This document shows positions 45,156-56,119 of a stretch of 64,000 nucleotides of DNA, in pieces (within the stretch, counting starts at the first letter, position 1; every line of letters begins with the position of its first letter). The position numbers were made by a program, and so were the translations under genes. This DNA comes from Paramarasmius palmivorus. Its lineage: Eukaryota > Basidiomycota > Agaricomycetes > Agaricales > Marasmiaceae. The notes below the pieces were generated by a model, which did no database searches, was not told the origin of the DNA, and was given only the letters and a program-made list of their open reading frames with translations. The stretch spans positions 96,918-160,917 of the forward strand of contig JAYKXP010000113.1 in assembly GCA_037176845.1 (NCBI GenBank), written 5' to 3'.

Positions 45156-48100
45156 CTAGGTCAGGGTTCGCATCACATGGAGCCCCTTGGAGCTGGAAGC
45201 CCACTCAGGGGAAACGACTGGCCCAAATTTCGGGTATAAATGGACACTTCCTCTGGATTGACAAGCGGAATCCATCCTGCTCAACAGAGTGGGATACCTT
45301 GTACAGACCATGTACGCCATCGGGTGAGCTTTGGAAGGGTGTAAACCATTCGACGTATGCCAGATGTGATGGAATGTCATCTAACTCATCAGCAGAGAAA
45401 AGATGATCCTTCATTTTGTCAGTCAGGGAAAAGACCACCCGTATTTGAGCTACTCGATAGCCTAGTGAAAGAAGTTTAATCAATACCAAACCGATGGATA
45501 ACACAGTCAGAATGCGCACCTGCAACTCCTAATGCTTGACCGTTGTTAACATTGACCAAAATTGTATCAAAACGGCCAGGAATACTATGCCCATGCTTGT
45601 TCTTCTGTGCCAGGTTGACGCGTGCACTATCAACAATTATGGTACCGCTATCGTTGGAGCAATAGATATCTGGTGTTGTCCACTTTATGCGATGCCAAAC
45701 TGGAACATGAGTGAAGAGGATATGAAGCTTCCTAGCTTCGTTTTCGAGACGTCGGTGACTTAGCTGAGGATGGCGAGTCTTGATTACATAGTGGGCCAGA
45801 GTGTTGTGAAAGTCAGATGCGCTGTAGTCAGCAATGAGCCTCGAGAAGGTGACTGATTTGGTAGTGGGATGTAGTGTCATTTTCGGTGATCGTTTGAAGG
45901 CAACACCAGGCATGATGTCATAACAGAGTAGGATGTGTTCACCACCAGACATTATCAATTGGATGTACTTTTCATGACGCTTGATCTTCTCCTGTCGTTC
46001 CAGCCATGCTACCATCTGAGGAAGCTCATCACGCCAATTCATTGCACGATAAGCATCTTTGGCAAGGTCTATATGCAAGCGCTCGGTGTATTCAGTGTTG
46101 AAATTATCTACATACCAAAGTTTTCAAACTGCCGAGTGAAGTGTTGACAGGCATGCAACTTTGGAATCTTATTGAAGCTAGAACATGCTCCAGTTTCAAT
46201 AAAGACTTCCTTGTTGTCATGGAAACAGGTGAGGGTGCGACGAAGGAGGGAAAGGGTTTCGGAAGTGTGCAAGGGGTATTGTGCGAGGTAGATGAAGTTG
46301 AGCATACCACGTACTGCAGCACAGAGCTTCACTGAGGAGGCTCTGCCTGGCAGGTGCAAATCTATCACCAGCCCCAGCAAGATCTGGCACATTTTCTCAT
46401 GCTCAGCACCTGTGACTTGACTGAGAGTTGATATGCCTTTGACGAAAACCCAGATATTATGATTGGGCGGGAAGTGGCAACAACTGTTAGCAGCAATAAT
46501 CTAAGCGAGTGGTGAAGCGCCTAACACTTGATGCCAAATCAAGCGGACCGTGATCGACGCCTAAGCGAATCAGCAAGGTCTAAGGACAGTGATTGGTGAT
46601 CGAAAGACTTGTGAAGAGCCTTGGGACTGGGTTTAGCAGTACTGGTGCAAGACAATAGCAAGAGACGATGATATTCAACAGTAGATATGTACAGTTTATA
46701 TAGTCCAATGTTCAACAGCATAATACAGATATGTACTAATTAAGTTGCCACACCGAGGCAATGGAGTAACAGCAAGAAGCATGGAACCGTGCGGTCAGTG
46801 TATAGAACAATGATGAACGAATACGAATATCAGAGATATAGAATGTAAAGTAAAGATCATCAAATGAAACCATAAAAGGATAAATAATTCTAACAACAAC
46901 GAGCATCAATTTCGGCTGCACCAAATACCTTGATCAACCATGATACAAGATGCTTGACAAGCCCTTGATAGAGCTGGTGCAGGATGTCTGGAGTGATGGA
47001 ATGGTAGATGTTGGTATATGGGAGTCCTTTCCAGAAGGGTTCAGTGATGGGCTTCATGCCAGCCTCCTTGCAGGCTTGGTGGAAGGCTGTTGGTCCTTGT
47101 TCGAGGGTCTCCAGTACACGAAGTGCACTGTTCAAGTCCAGAAAAGGGTAATCGGTGTCGTCGTCTCCCATTTTATCCCTTTCAGTAGGGCAAAGGCCAG
47201 GACAGCGACCATACTTTGCATTTGTTGCCAACCCTTGCTCGGGATAATCGGCAACGTAAACAGCAAAAATGGGATGGCCACAGCGTGCAATACCCTTGCC
47301 ATCAACAACCACCATGCCTCATATGCCGTGTTTGTGCAGTGGGAGCGTGATGTGCCGCATGCAAACGTGAAAGAGATTCCCGGGCTCGACTACGAGCAAC
47401 CTTGCTTTGAATGTGTTTCAGGGAGGAAGTGGGAAGGTATGCAAGGAGAATGTAAGCGCCGCGTGAAGGCTTTCGACGAATCTCCTTTGGGATGTTGCCT
47501 ATAGTCATATACATGGGATACACAGTTTTATTGCCAAAAATGGTGAGCTGGGTTTTGTCGGTAGAAATGATGATCGGGATGATTGTTGCACCAGGCATAG
47601 CCTTCTCTACCTCTCTCTGAATAAACCCTAAGTCCTCTGGCAAAGGTATATCTCAAAATACTCACTTGTGTCGCCCACCACCACTTCCCAGTATGCATGC
47701 TGTGGAATAGCCGCACTTGCTTCGTTGAGTCCATATAATGTCTTTCTGGGACAAAAATGAGGTACGGTGTGAAGTCGGCATCTTCCCAGAGTGCTCAAAT
47801 GCACTGGATTATATCACAACAGTAAAACTCGAACACTTCACCAGCAACAACCACCTCATGACATGTGAACGGTGGACGACCAGGTAGCTGATGATCAATG
47901 ATGGTGTTTAGCTCTTGGCCGCTCTTGTATGACAGTCCCAGAGCATCGACAACCTAAGTATTATGATAAGAAACCTGAACATAGGAACATCAATATAGCT
48001 TACCCCTTCAATCTTCAGTAGCTCTGTAAAGGCGGTGGTGCTTGGACCTCGAAGCTTGGCCCATCGTGCAATTTCCCAGTCCCGTTTGGATGTGAAGGGA

Positions 48101-48604
48101 TGGTACAGAGAGTGTTTCTCTCCCAAGCGCCGTGCATATCTCGCATCTGCACTTTCCAGGAGATAGTGGTGCCCCTGCTCGACTGCTGGGATACTTCACA
48201 ATGAAAGGTACCTGGTGCAGACGATCTTCTATGACTGTACGTGCTGTTCCATTGGGAACTGATGATGCTGGGGACGAATTGACTGGTGGAAATGCAGGTG
48301 TATCTTTGGTTTGGCCATTCTGGACTAATCGTTTGGGCTCCCAACCCCCTTCGAATGGCGCATTGACAACACCATCATCAGAATCTCGCTCTTCCTCTGA
48401 ATCATAGCCTTGCGCAGGATCTGGCAGGTCCCACTCCACATTCTCCTGCCCATTGACACTGTGTGTTTCGTCCCTATGTATTCCAAGCTCATCCCAGGTA
48501 TAATCGGCTCCAAAATAATCACCCTGAAACACCCCAGGCTCTGTATCCATATCCACATCAAACAATGCGTCTGGTGTGGGCATGCTATACAACGCGGAAA
48601 CCAA
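45156..48604 (-). mobile_element. Plavaka-type transposase remnant
   Basis: Plavaka elements are CACTA-like DNA transposons of basidiomycetes. In order on the minus strand: an acidic N-terminal part (WDLPDPAQGYDSEEERDSDD; IVKYPSSRAGAPLS), then HPFTSKRDWEIARWAKLRGP and STTAFTELLKIEGV, then HYMDSTKQVRLFHSMHTGKW. Next come IIPIIISTDKTQLTIFGNKT and TIGNIPKEIRRKPSRGAYIL, which are diagnostic, then RCGHPIFAVYVADYPEQ, LEQGPTAFHQACKEAG and SITPDILHQLYQGLVKHLVS. The later part includes PKLHACQHFTRQFENFG and DFHNTLAHYVIKTRHPQLSH. The chain changes frame several times and has a TGA in place of a sense codon near 47797, so this copy is inactive. Introns may account for some breaks. Confidence 0.82.
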
Positions 48605-48835
48605 GCAGATGGCTCAAGCAAACACGATGGCAGGGTGACCATAGACCAGTAACAACTCGTGAGACATCCTATGGCTCTCCAAAGGTTCCAGGAGACAGTT
48701 TTAAACTCTTGGGTCTGACCACGCAAGATCAAACTAATAAAACACTGAAATGTCCAGTGGACAAGAACTTAGGATCACTCGGCAAGTTGAACCCAAAAAC
48801 TAAAAGGATGTCTCCATTACCTCCCCTATCTCAAC

Positions 48836-49262
48836 ATAGAATCTATTTCCTCAGTATGAAATCTGTTTCACCAGTATAGAATCTATTTTATTGGTATAGA
48901 ATCTGTTTCCTTGGCATAGAACCTGTTTCACCAGTATGGTATAACTTATGCTCTCTCACACTACACAGAATCTTTGAAACATACCAGGAACTGGAGATAG
49001 AGCTATCAAGAATCCAAGATTCAGAAAACGAGAAGAAACATTGAAAAATTGGACTTGGCAGTACTGCAACTTTCTTGCCAAGAAGTACCAGTATGGAATC
49101 TGTTTCACCAGTATGAAACTGTCCTTGATCTAAATGGAATGCATCACATCTATCAGTATGAAATCTATTTCATCAGTATGTATTCTGTTTCACCAGTATG
49201 GGATCTATTTTACTGGTATAGCATTGTTTTCAATCTAGATGAAATGCATCAGATCTATCAGT
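48836..49262. repeat. 20-bp minisatellite, left part
   Basis: Degenerate units of the type GTATGGAATCTGTTTCACCA are in tandem, ending ...ATGCATCAGATCTATCAGT at the gypsy insertion. It contains the same longer unit (GCATTGTTTTCAATCTAGAT) as the right part at 56115-57540, so one array was split by the retrotransposon. Confidence 0.9.
49258..49262. repeat. Target-site duplication TCAGT, left copy (gypsy)
   Basis: TCAGT directly precedes the 5' LTR and is repeated directly after the 3' LTR at 56115-56119. This is the 5-bp duplication left by Ty3/gypsy integration. Confidence 0.95.
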
Positions 49263-49448
49263 TGTAACCGTGCCCTGTACCTACGCCACACGTCACGCTT
49301 AGGTTCTCACGCTTCGTAAATATAGTTCGCTTCGTCTATTTACGTACAGTAGTTCTTTCTCTTTACCTTTTACCATCATCTTGTACGCTAGCTACTCTCT
49401 CTTGTTGAACACGACACGTTCCTCTGATCTCAAGTGTGCTCTCTTACA
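49263..49448 (+). repeat. 5' LTR of the gypsy element
   Basis: The LTR is 186 bp, starts TGTAACCG and ends CTCTTACA (TGTAA/TTACA inverted ends). It is the same length as the 3' LTR, with 12 mismatches counted by eye. Confidence 0.95.
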
Positions 49449-49925
49449 CTTTTTTTTCAGTCGTTCGTGCCGTCTGGTCTTCATTCAACTACAACAACGC
49501 TTGTGAGTGTTGCCACTAATTCACTTTGACTGCTCTTTTTCCTTCTTGTGACGTATCTATCTTTCTCTTTTCTCTTTTCTTTCGCTATCTTTCTTCTTTT
49601 CGCTCTCAGCGAGCTGTACATTTCGCGTCGGATCCTCTGTTGATTGACTGTGTTCTGACGTCTGGTGCTTACACGTTGGATTTCGCTGGTGACGTGCCGT
49701 TTTCTTCACATCGTGTTGGGCGAATTGTCACCTTCTACAGAGATTTATATTCTTGGCCTGTTCCTCATACATTAATCTTGATCTTGCATTCACGCATATA
49801 CAAGGCTTGTACCTTGGTCGTCCTGTCTCCTGTGTGTTTCATATCCCGAGCACGATCTCCTGTTCCTGTCCTGTCCTGTCCTGTCCTGTTATCCTGTTCC
49901 CTGGTTAACTCGCCTACAGCTCATC
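49449..49925 (+). other. Gypsy untranslated leader with TGTCC pentamer repeat
   Basis: The leader is pyrimidine-rich. At about 49865-49892 the pentamer CCTGT/TGTCC repeats about five times. The Gag-like frame becomes recognisable after 49920. Confidence 0.6.
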
Positions 49926-51130
49926 GTGGCTCCATCTTCAAAGTCTCAAGAGAAGTTGTTCACCTCATCGTCTTCCAAATCTCTTTTGTCATCGAGATCT
50001 TCACTGGCCTCACATCAGCATCCGTTGGGTTCTCATTCATCGCCTAGGTTTATTGTCCTGTCACCTGGTTTAGACACTACAGGTCTTTCTGTGGTCACAG
50101 AAGAACCTGCCCTAGCTCCAGATAATTCACATCGTGGATGTTATCCTCCGCCAGTTCCTGATTCACATTCTCCAAATACATCATTGTCCTCATCTCAAAA
50201 GTCTCCTCCTCGTTCACCTCCTTCGCCTCATCGCTCATCCTCATCTCCTCATCGTGTTCCGCCTCATTCATCTCCGCCATCACCATCACTGTCTACATCA
50301 TCTGATTCCACCGCCGAGATCGTCATGACCAATTCTGTGGATGTTGTTGATAACGGGTTTAATAAACTCCCGACCGTCAACTCGGAACATATTTCATTGG
50401 AACAGTTCTCACGCGTGTTGGTCCTATGCTGCGCATACATTAAACACAAGAAGATCGTCGACGACTACGAGTCCAAGTTGGCGGTCCTATCCATCTTCCA
50501 TCACTCGAAGCTTAGCAGCATGTTACTGGCAGTTCGTGATGAGCTCCTCGAGTGTGAATGGACAGACACAGATTCGTCGTTCTTGACTGCGTTGAAGGAG
50601 GTTGTCATTAGCAGGAATTGGGATTCTCATGCGGGGGCTCATCTTCAGAGCTTCAAGCAAGGAGAGCTGTCCTTCCCCGAATACTGGGCTTCGCTGAAGG
50701 CCTTGAATGTCGCCTTGAAGGGCACTGCCTTTCATTTGTCAGATGAGGCACTCACGGTCACTGCTCAAGTGAACATGGACAAGTTTTACCACGAACTATC
50801 TCAAGGATCGTGGTGTTGCGCCTTCGTTGGCATGTGCTGATTGGTTGAAGATCGCTATGGAATACGACGAGGGTTATAGGGCTTGGGAAGGACGTCAACA
50901 GGCACGTGTTGATGCAATCTTCAAGAAACATGAATCCAAGCGTGGTCCCTTGGCTTCATCCTCTTCATTCAATTCCAAGCCCTGTTCTTCCACTTCCTCT
51001 GGCCGCCCCGCACCACAGTCTTCTTCTGGTTCTTCAGCACCTAACCATTTCTTGTGGTCCCTTGATGAATGCAGAACGTGATGTTCTCCGTGCCCACCAG
51101 GGTTGTTTCCGTTGTCGAGAGTTCTACTCA
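49926..51130 (+). pseudogene. gag: Gypsy gag (frame-broken)
   Basis: The capsid-like part follows a Ser/Pro/His-rich segment (SSPHRVPPHSSPPSPSLSTS). It includes the helical stretch VLVLCCAYIKHKKIVDDYES and SFPEYWASLKALNVALKGTA. The frame shifts at about 50815-50840, continues as CADWLKIAMEYDEGYRAWEG and shifts again into a zinc-knuckle-like CFRCREFYSPHWRDKKDVC. The open frame begins at a GTG, so the original ATG seems lost or lies in another frame. Confidence 0.7.
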
Positions 51131-53256
51131 CCTCATTGGAGGGACAAGAAGGATGTCTGTCCTGGTCTGGTCCCTTATGAGGTTCCAGTTCGCCAGATCA
51201 AGCCTGAGGATGGTGTATTAGCTAAACATTTCCATGAAGAACTGCCTGGGAACCTGCCAATTCCTTTCAAACTCATCCTAAAGAGGGAGAAGAAGAAGGG
51301 TAATGCAGTGGTGGCAACCATGGAACGTCCTGCGCTGCTCACTGAGCTTCCTGACTCCCCACCGGCTCCTGTTCCGACGGTCAACGCTATCTTTGGAAGA
51401 CCGTTGGAGCATTTTTCCTGTGGCGATTTGTACAACTGCGAGTATCGCAAGTATGATCGCCTGACTTTGTGTGGTTCCTCTTGTACTCGTGTACCAGCTT
51501 CTGCAGCTGTTTTCCAGGATGACGGGGGTTACTCTTCTGATGACTCCCGCGATTCCTCTCTGCCTCCCTGCTTGCCTTCACCTTCTGCATGTCGCTCTCG
51601 TGCATCAGCCCCAGCTGCTTCTCGTTTGTGTCTGACGTCGGGGATGACTGTAACTCAGGTGGCGTGCTCTCGTCCTCTAAGCATGCTCGTGATTCTTCAG
51701 GTCGCTCAGAGCCTGTAGCGAAGCGCTCAAAGGATAGCCCTCAGTCTGGGGATGATACTCTGGTGAGTGATCTTGATCAGGTTCATCTTGCTCGCAAACA
51801 ACCTATAGAGGTATCGGTCTCGTCTCTGAAGGAGCAGCCGTTGCGCTCACCTCATCTTTGGTGGCGCGCTGCTGTCATTGGCCCTCTTTTGTCTGGTCCT
51901 GAAGTTGTCAAGCTGCTGGCTGATCACGGTTCTCACCTTGTTCTGATTCGTAGGGATCTGGTTAACCGCCTGGGTTTGCGCCTTGAGCGCCTACGCACCC
52001 CTGAAGTTTTCGGTGTGGCTTCTGATTCAAATGGTTCGGCTTCTTGTTCTTCTTCCTATTTTGTTCGTCTCAAGCTTTCTGACCCGAGTGGTCGCTGGAC
52101 TTCTCGTACTGTACGCGCAGTGGTTGTGGATTCTCTCTGTGTGCCCATGATCCTTGGGCTTCCCTTCTTAGCTTACAACTCCTTGGTCTGTGACCCTGAA
52201 CAGGGTTCTTTAATTCACCGGCCTTTGGGCTTTGATTTGTTGCATCCGGAACGGACTCCTCTGCCTGTACCCAAGCCTCCTGTTGTATCACCACCTGTAG
52301 CTTGTAGAATTAAGGCCCGTGAGGCCTGTATAGAAATTGAAGAGTTGCGTCGTTGGCGACATGAACTGATAGCTTCGCATTGTGAGATGTTTCGGGAGCT
52401 CAGGGCTGTGTTAGGTATGAGGAAATCTGTTGGACTTTGCCCTGAAGAGACTGTACTTGATTTATCGGTGGTGGCTGCTGTTTCTCAGGAGATACAGGCA
52501 CGGGCTGAAAAGGATGAGTTACAGGCTCGTTCAGATGCATTGAAGGAGAAGTTCCCGGCAGTTTTTGAACCTATCCCTCATGTTGACTTGCTTCCCACAG
52601 AGATTACGTGCTCCATTAGACTGAAAGATGCACATAAAACTATTCAGACACGTTCATATTGTTCACCGCATAAGTTGCGTGATGCATGGGACCAGCTTCT
52701 GGATAAAGCTCTTGCATCGGGACGTATACGGCCTTCAAATTCTCAATTTGCGAGTCCTGTGTTCCTGGTTCCTAAGGCCAATGGTGATTATTGTTGGGTT
52801 AATGACTTTTGTCAATTGAATGTGAATACTGTTCCTGACCATTACCCACTGCCTCGTATTGAGGACATTCTTGCTGATTGTGCAAAGGGTGTCATCTGGG
52901 GAAGATGGACATGACAGATTCGTTCTGGCAGACTCGTCTGGACGATGATGCTATTCCTTATTTTGCGGTACATCCGCAACTCTCCGGCAGTTCAGCAACG
53001 TCACGTAATGGCTGCCTTGCAGCCATACATTGGAAAATTTTGTCATGTGTACCTGGATGACATTATTATTTGGTCCAACTCTGTTGAGGAACATGCGAGG
53101 CATGTGGAGTTAATCCTGCAGGCTCTGATCAAGGCACGGTTGTACTGTAATGCTAGGAAGTGCATATTCTTTCAGCGTCATATTGATTTCTTGGGTCACC
53201 ACATATCAGGCAAGGGTATCCAGGCTCAAGAAAGTAAAGTGGCTTGCTATTTCTGA
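51131..53256 (+). pseudogene. pol: Gypsy pol: protease and reverse transcriptase (frame-broken)
   Basis: The protease region has LADHGSHLVLIRRDLVNRLG, where the active-site D-S/T-G appears as D-H-G, a variant I associate with basidiomycete gypsy elements. RT follows: IRLKDAHKTIQTRSYCSPHK, GRIRPSNSQFASPVFLVPKA, VNDFCQLNVNTVPDHYPLPR. After a stop at 52912-52914 the frame changes, and the text jumps from DMTDSFWQTRLDDDAIP to YIGKFCHVYLDDIIIWSNSV. The middle RT block is therefore shortened, but the catalytic YLDD remains. C-terminal RT is IDFLGHHISGKGIQ. Confidence 0.85.
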
Positions 53257-53356
53257 TTTCCTGAGGCCCCGCTGTGCTGAGGATGTTTGACGTTTTTTGG
53301 GCATGGTCCGTTTCATGGCTGGTTTCTGCCCGAATCTGGCAGAATACACATGACAT

Positions 53357-53870
53357 TTGACACCGCTCACTCGTACAGAGTGTAACAAGCATTTTCCTAA
53401 GTGGCTGGAGCGTCACGAGATCGCCTTTCAACAGATTAAAGACTTGGTGGCCTCTAGGGAGGTACTCACAATGATTGATCATGAGAACCCGGGGGATAAC
53501 AAGATCTTTTTGGTCTGTGATGCATCAGACTGGCGTACCGGGGCTGTGCTGATGTGGGGTCCGGATCTGCCTTCCGCACGTCCAGTGGCTTTCAATTCAC
53601 AGCAGTTACATGGGGCAGAAGCAAATTACCCTGTTCACGAAAAGGAATTGCTAGCCATAATCTGTGCACTGCAGAAGTGGAAGGTGGATTGTGTGGGTTC
53701 AACTATCTATGTGCTGACGGATCACTGGACACTAGAGAATTTTGAGACTCAGAAGGATTTGAGTCAGCGTCAACTTCGTTGGCAGGAGTTCCTTTCACAA
53801 TTTGAATTGGTGATTGGATATATTAAGGGTACTGAGAATATCGGCTGCGGATGCATTGTCTCGCGTGCCG
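53357..53870 (+). pseudogene. pol: Gypsy RNase H domain
   Basis: FLVCDASDWRTGAVLMWGP, ARPVAFNSQQLHGAEANYPV, HEKELLAIICALQKW and YVLTDHWTLENF are the expected RNase H landmarks of a Ty3/gypsy Pol. The frame then slips after YIKGTENI, and ADALSRVPPDAYP continues in another frame. Confidence 0.85.
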
Positions 53871-55875
53871 CCAGATGCATACCCTTCAGAGTCCATTGCG
53901 CCGCCTGTCGGTGTGGTGATGGAAATCACAGTGGATGATTCATTCATGAATGATATCAAAGAAGGGTACAAGGACGATGAATTCTGCACTAAACTTTCGG
54001 AAACTGTTCCGGGTGTACACTGCACTGATGGGTTGTGGTTCATTGGTGATCGTCTGGTGATTCCAAAGTATAAGTCTTTACGGGAATCACTATATTGACT
54101 GGCCCATGATTCAGCTGGACATTTTGGGGCTGACAAGTGTTATGCCCTTCTGCGTGATTCGTATTTTTGGCCGGGGATGTGGCACGACCTCTACCGTGCA
54201 TATGTGCCTGGTTGCGATCCATGTCAGCGTAATAAAAGCTATGGGAAGTCAGGTAAGGGACCTTTGCATCCTCTTCCGGTCCCTGATCCTCGTTGTGAAT
54301 CTGTGGGCATGGATTTTATTGGTCCGCTACCCGAGGACGATGGATTTAACTCCATTGCATCTGTTACAGATAGGTTACACTCAGATCTGAGACTGATTCC
54401 TTGCTGGATGGATACTACGGCAGAACAGTTTGCAGTGTTGTTTTTTGATCAGTGGTACTGTGAGAATGGTCTCCCGTTGAGTATCGTATCTGACAGGGAT
54501 AAGTTGTTTGTCTCCAAGTTTTGGAGGTCCTTAAATTCCTTGGCTGGTATGGACTTGAAGATGTCATCTGTGTTTCACCCAGAGACGGATGGCATTTCTG
54601 AAAGGTCCAATAAAACGATTAATCAGTGTGTAAGATTCCACATTGAGCGTAACCAAAAGGGTTGGGTCCGGGCACTGCCACGGATCCGTTTCCACATCAT
54701 GAGCAGTGTGGTGGCTTCTGTTAGGTGTTGACACGGAAATGAAAATGGTATCTATAGGTTGAGTGCAAATGAACCGCTGGGCAGTCGTGAATCACGCGTA
54801 ATTGTGAGAGTCAAGTCTTATGAAGTTTGTTGATATCAGTGATGAATAGTTACTGAGCGCGAGGTGATTGTGAGATATGAAAGTGCTGAGATTGCTGAGT
54901 ACGATAAGTACAGGCCTAATTGAAAATATCAAGTACAAGTTATCCTGAATGTTTGATACAGCTTTTATAGGTATGAAGAGTGAGTATCGGTAGTGTAAAT
55001 AGAGTTGAAATGAGTAAAAATGAATGGCATTGACTATGAAGTGACTCGAAAATGATAAGATGACTAGGCCGGTCCGGACTATATCAATAACCGGTCCGTA
55101 TAATAGGGAATTGATATCGTACTAGTTGGAAGGTAGGTGCAGGTGATGAATGAAACGGTGATACTGGATTAATGCGAGTGAAGAAACGAATGGTCAGTAT
55201 GGTCGGTACCTTACAGCTTCCACAGGTCTTTCAATGTTTGAATTGAAGACGGGTAGAACACCAAGAATTATTCTGCCTCTGGTTCCGGCCGATTTGGCAC
55301 CAGGTTTGGTAGCTTCGGATGATGCTGCTGCTGCACAAGATTTCATTGAAAAGATTCAGTCTTTAGAGCAGGAGGCTCGTGATAATCTACAGGCTGCGAA
55401 AGTGCTACAGGCCTTCCAGGCAGATAAACATCGCGGTAGGCAGGATTGTTTTAAGGTTGGAGACTGGGTCATGCTGACCACTATTCATCGCCACCGGGAA
55501 TACTTGAAGAAAGGGGAGAAACATGTTGCTAAGTTCTTCCCCAGGTTTGATGGTCTGTATGAGATTGTTGAAGCTCACCCCGAGATGGACTCTTATATGC
55601 TGGATATGCCTAGACACCCAAATACGTTCCTGACGTTTTACGTGTCAGAGCTTCGCAGGTACGTTGCGGTCATGGTGGACAGACAGGAAGAAGAATACTG
55701 TATTGATAGGATCACGGATGCACGTCGTAGGGGACACGGTTGGCAGTTCTACGTACAGTGGGTTGGTTTTCCACCGAGTGAAGGGGATTGGTTATCCTTC
55801 ACGGCGCTGAAAGACTGCGCGGCCTTGGATACTTGGTTTGCTATTGGTGGAGATGGTCCCGAGGATCACAGGTAA
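53871..55875 (+). pseudogene. int: Gypsy integrase with C-terminal chromodomain, split by a solo LTR
   Basis: The zinc-finger region contains an in-frame TGA (54096-54098) before LAHDSAGHFG, then CDPCQRNKSYGK. The catalytic core shows D (GMDFIGPL), D (IVSDRDKLFVSKFW) and E (HPETDGISERSNKTI). Right after SSVVAS the frame is interrupted by a solo LTR (54719-55215) and resumes at STGLSMFELKTGRTPR. The C-terminus has KVGDWVMLTTIH, FPRFDGLYEIVEAHPEMDSY and FYVSELRRY, then a chromodomain (EEEYCIDRITDARRRGHGWQ; FYVQWVGFPPSEGDWLSFTA). The chromodomain identifies a chromovirus, which may target heterochromatin. Confidence 0.88.
54719..55215. mobile_element. Solo LTR (497 bp) inside the gypsy integrase
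   Basis: It begins TGTTAGG and ends CCTTACA, near-perfect inverted ends with the TG...CA form of an LTR. It is flanked by the 5-bp direct duplication GCTTC (54714-54718 and 55216-55220). Reading across without it and one duplication keeps the integrase frame, which confirms insertion. It has no coding capacity and belongs to a different family from the host element's LTRs. Confidence 0.9.
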
Positions 55876-55919
55876 GGTTGGATTGCTGTTTATTTGGGGG
55901 GGTTTTGCTTGCTTTGAGT

Positions 55920-55928
55920 GGGAGAGGG
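55920..55928 (+). promoter_or_regulatory. Polypurine tract of the gypsy element
   Basis: GGGAGAGGG lies immediately upstream of the 3' LTR at 55929, the expected primer site for plus-strand synthesis. A second G run (GGGGGGG) lies at about 55896. Confidence 0.8.
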
Positions 55929-56114
55929 TGTAACCATGCCCTTTACCTACGCCACACATCACGCTTAGGTTCTCACGCTTTGTAGGTATAGTTCGCTTCA
56001 TCTATTTACGTACAGTAGTTCTTTCTCTTTACCTTTTACCATCATCTTGTATGCTAGCTACTCTCTCTTGTCGAACATGACACGTTCCTCTGATCTTGAG
56101 TGTGCTCTCTTACA
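55929..56114 (+). repeat. 3' LTR of the gypsy element
   Basis: The LTR is 186 bp, starts TGTAACCA and ends CTCTTACA, and is followed by the TCAGT duplication. Confidence 0.95.
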
Positions 56115-56119
56115 TCAGT
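56115..56119. repeat. Target-site duplication TCAGT, right copy (gypsy)
   Basis: This directly follows the 3' LTR and is identical to 49258-49262. Confidence 0.95.

Larger units (their letters stand above)
49263..56114 (+). mobile_element. Ty3/gypsy chromovirus LTR retrotransposon, complete but degraded (6852 bp)
   Basis: Two 186-bp LTRs, beginning TGTAACC and ending TCTTACA, flank gag, protease, RT, RNase H, integrase and a C-terminal chromodomain in chromovirus order. A purine tract precedes the 3' LTR and a 5-bp duplication flanks the element. The body has frame changes in gag, between RT and RNase H and between RNase H and integrase, a loss of sequence inside RT, a TGA in the integrase zinc region and a 497-bp solo LTR within integrase. 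It is therefore not autonomous. It sits in a minisatellite. No tRNA primer site was evident just after the 5' LTR. Confidence 0.95.

Noticed and set aside
46950..47504. Plus-strand open frame of 184 codons
   Set aside because: It lies antisense to diagnostic Plavaka motifs (for example SITPDILHQLYQGL).
49866..49892. CCTGT repeat as a regulatory array
   Set aside because: It is a short simple repeat in the gypsy leader with no sign of function; recorded only as part of the leader.
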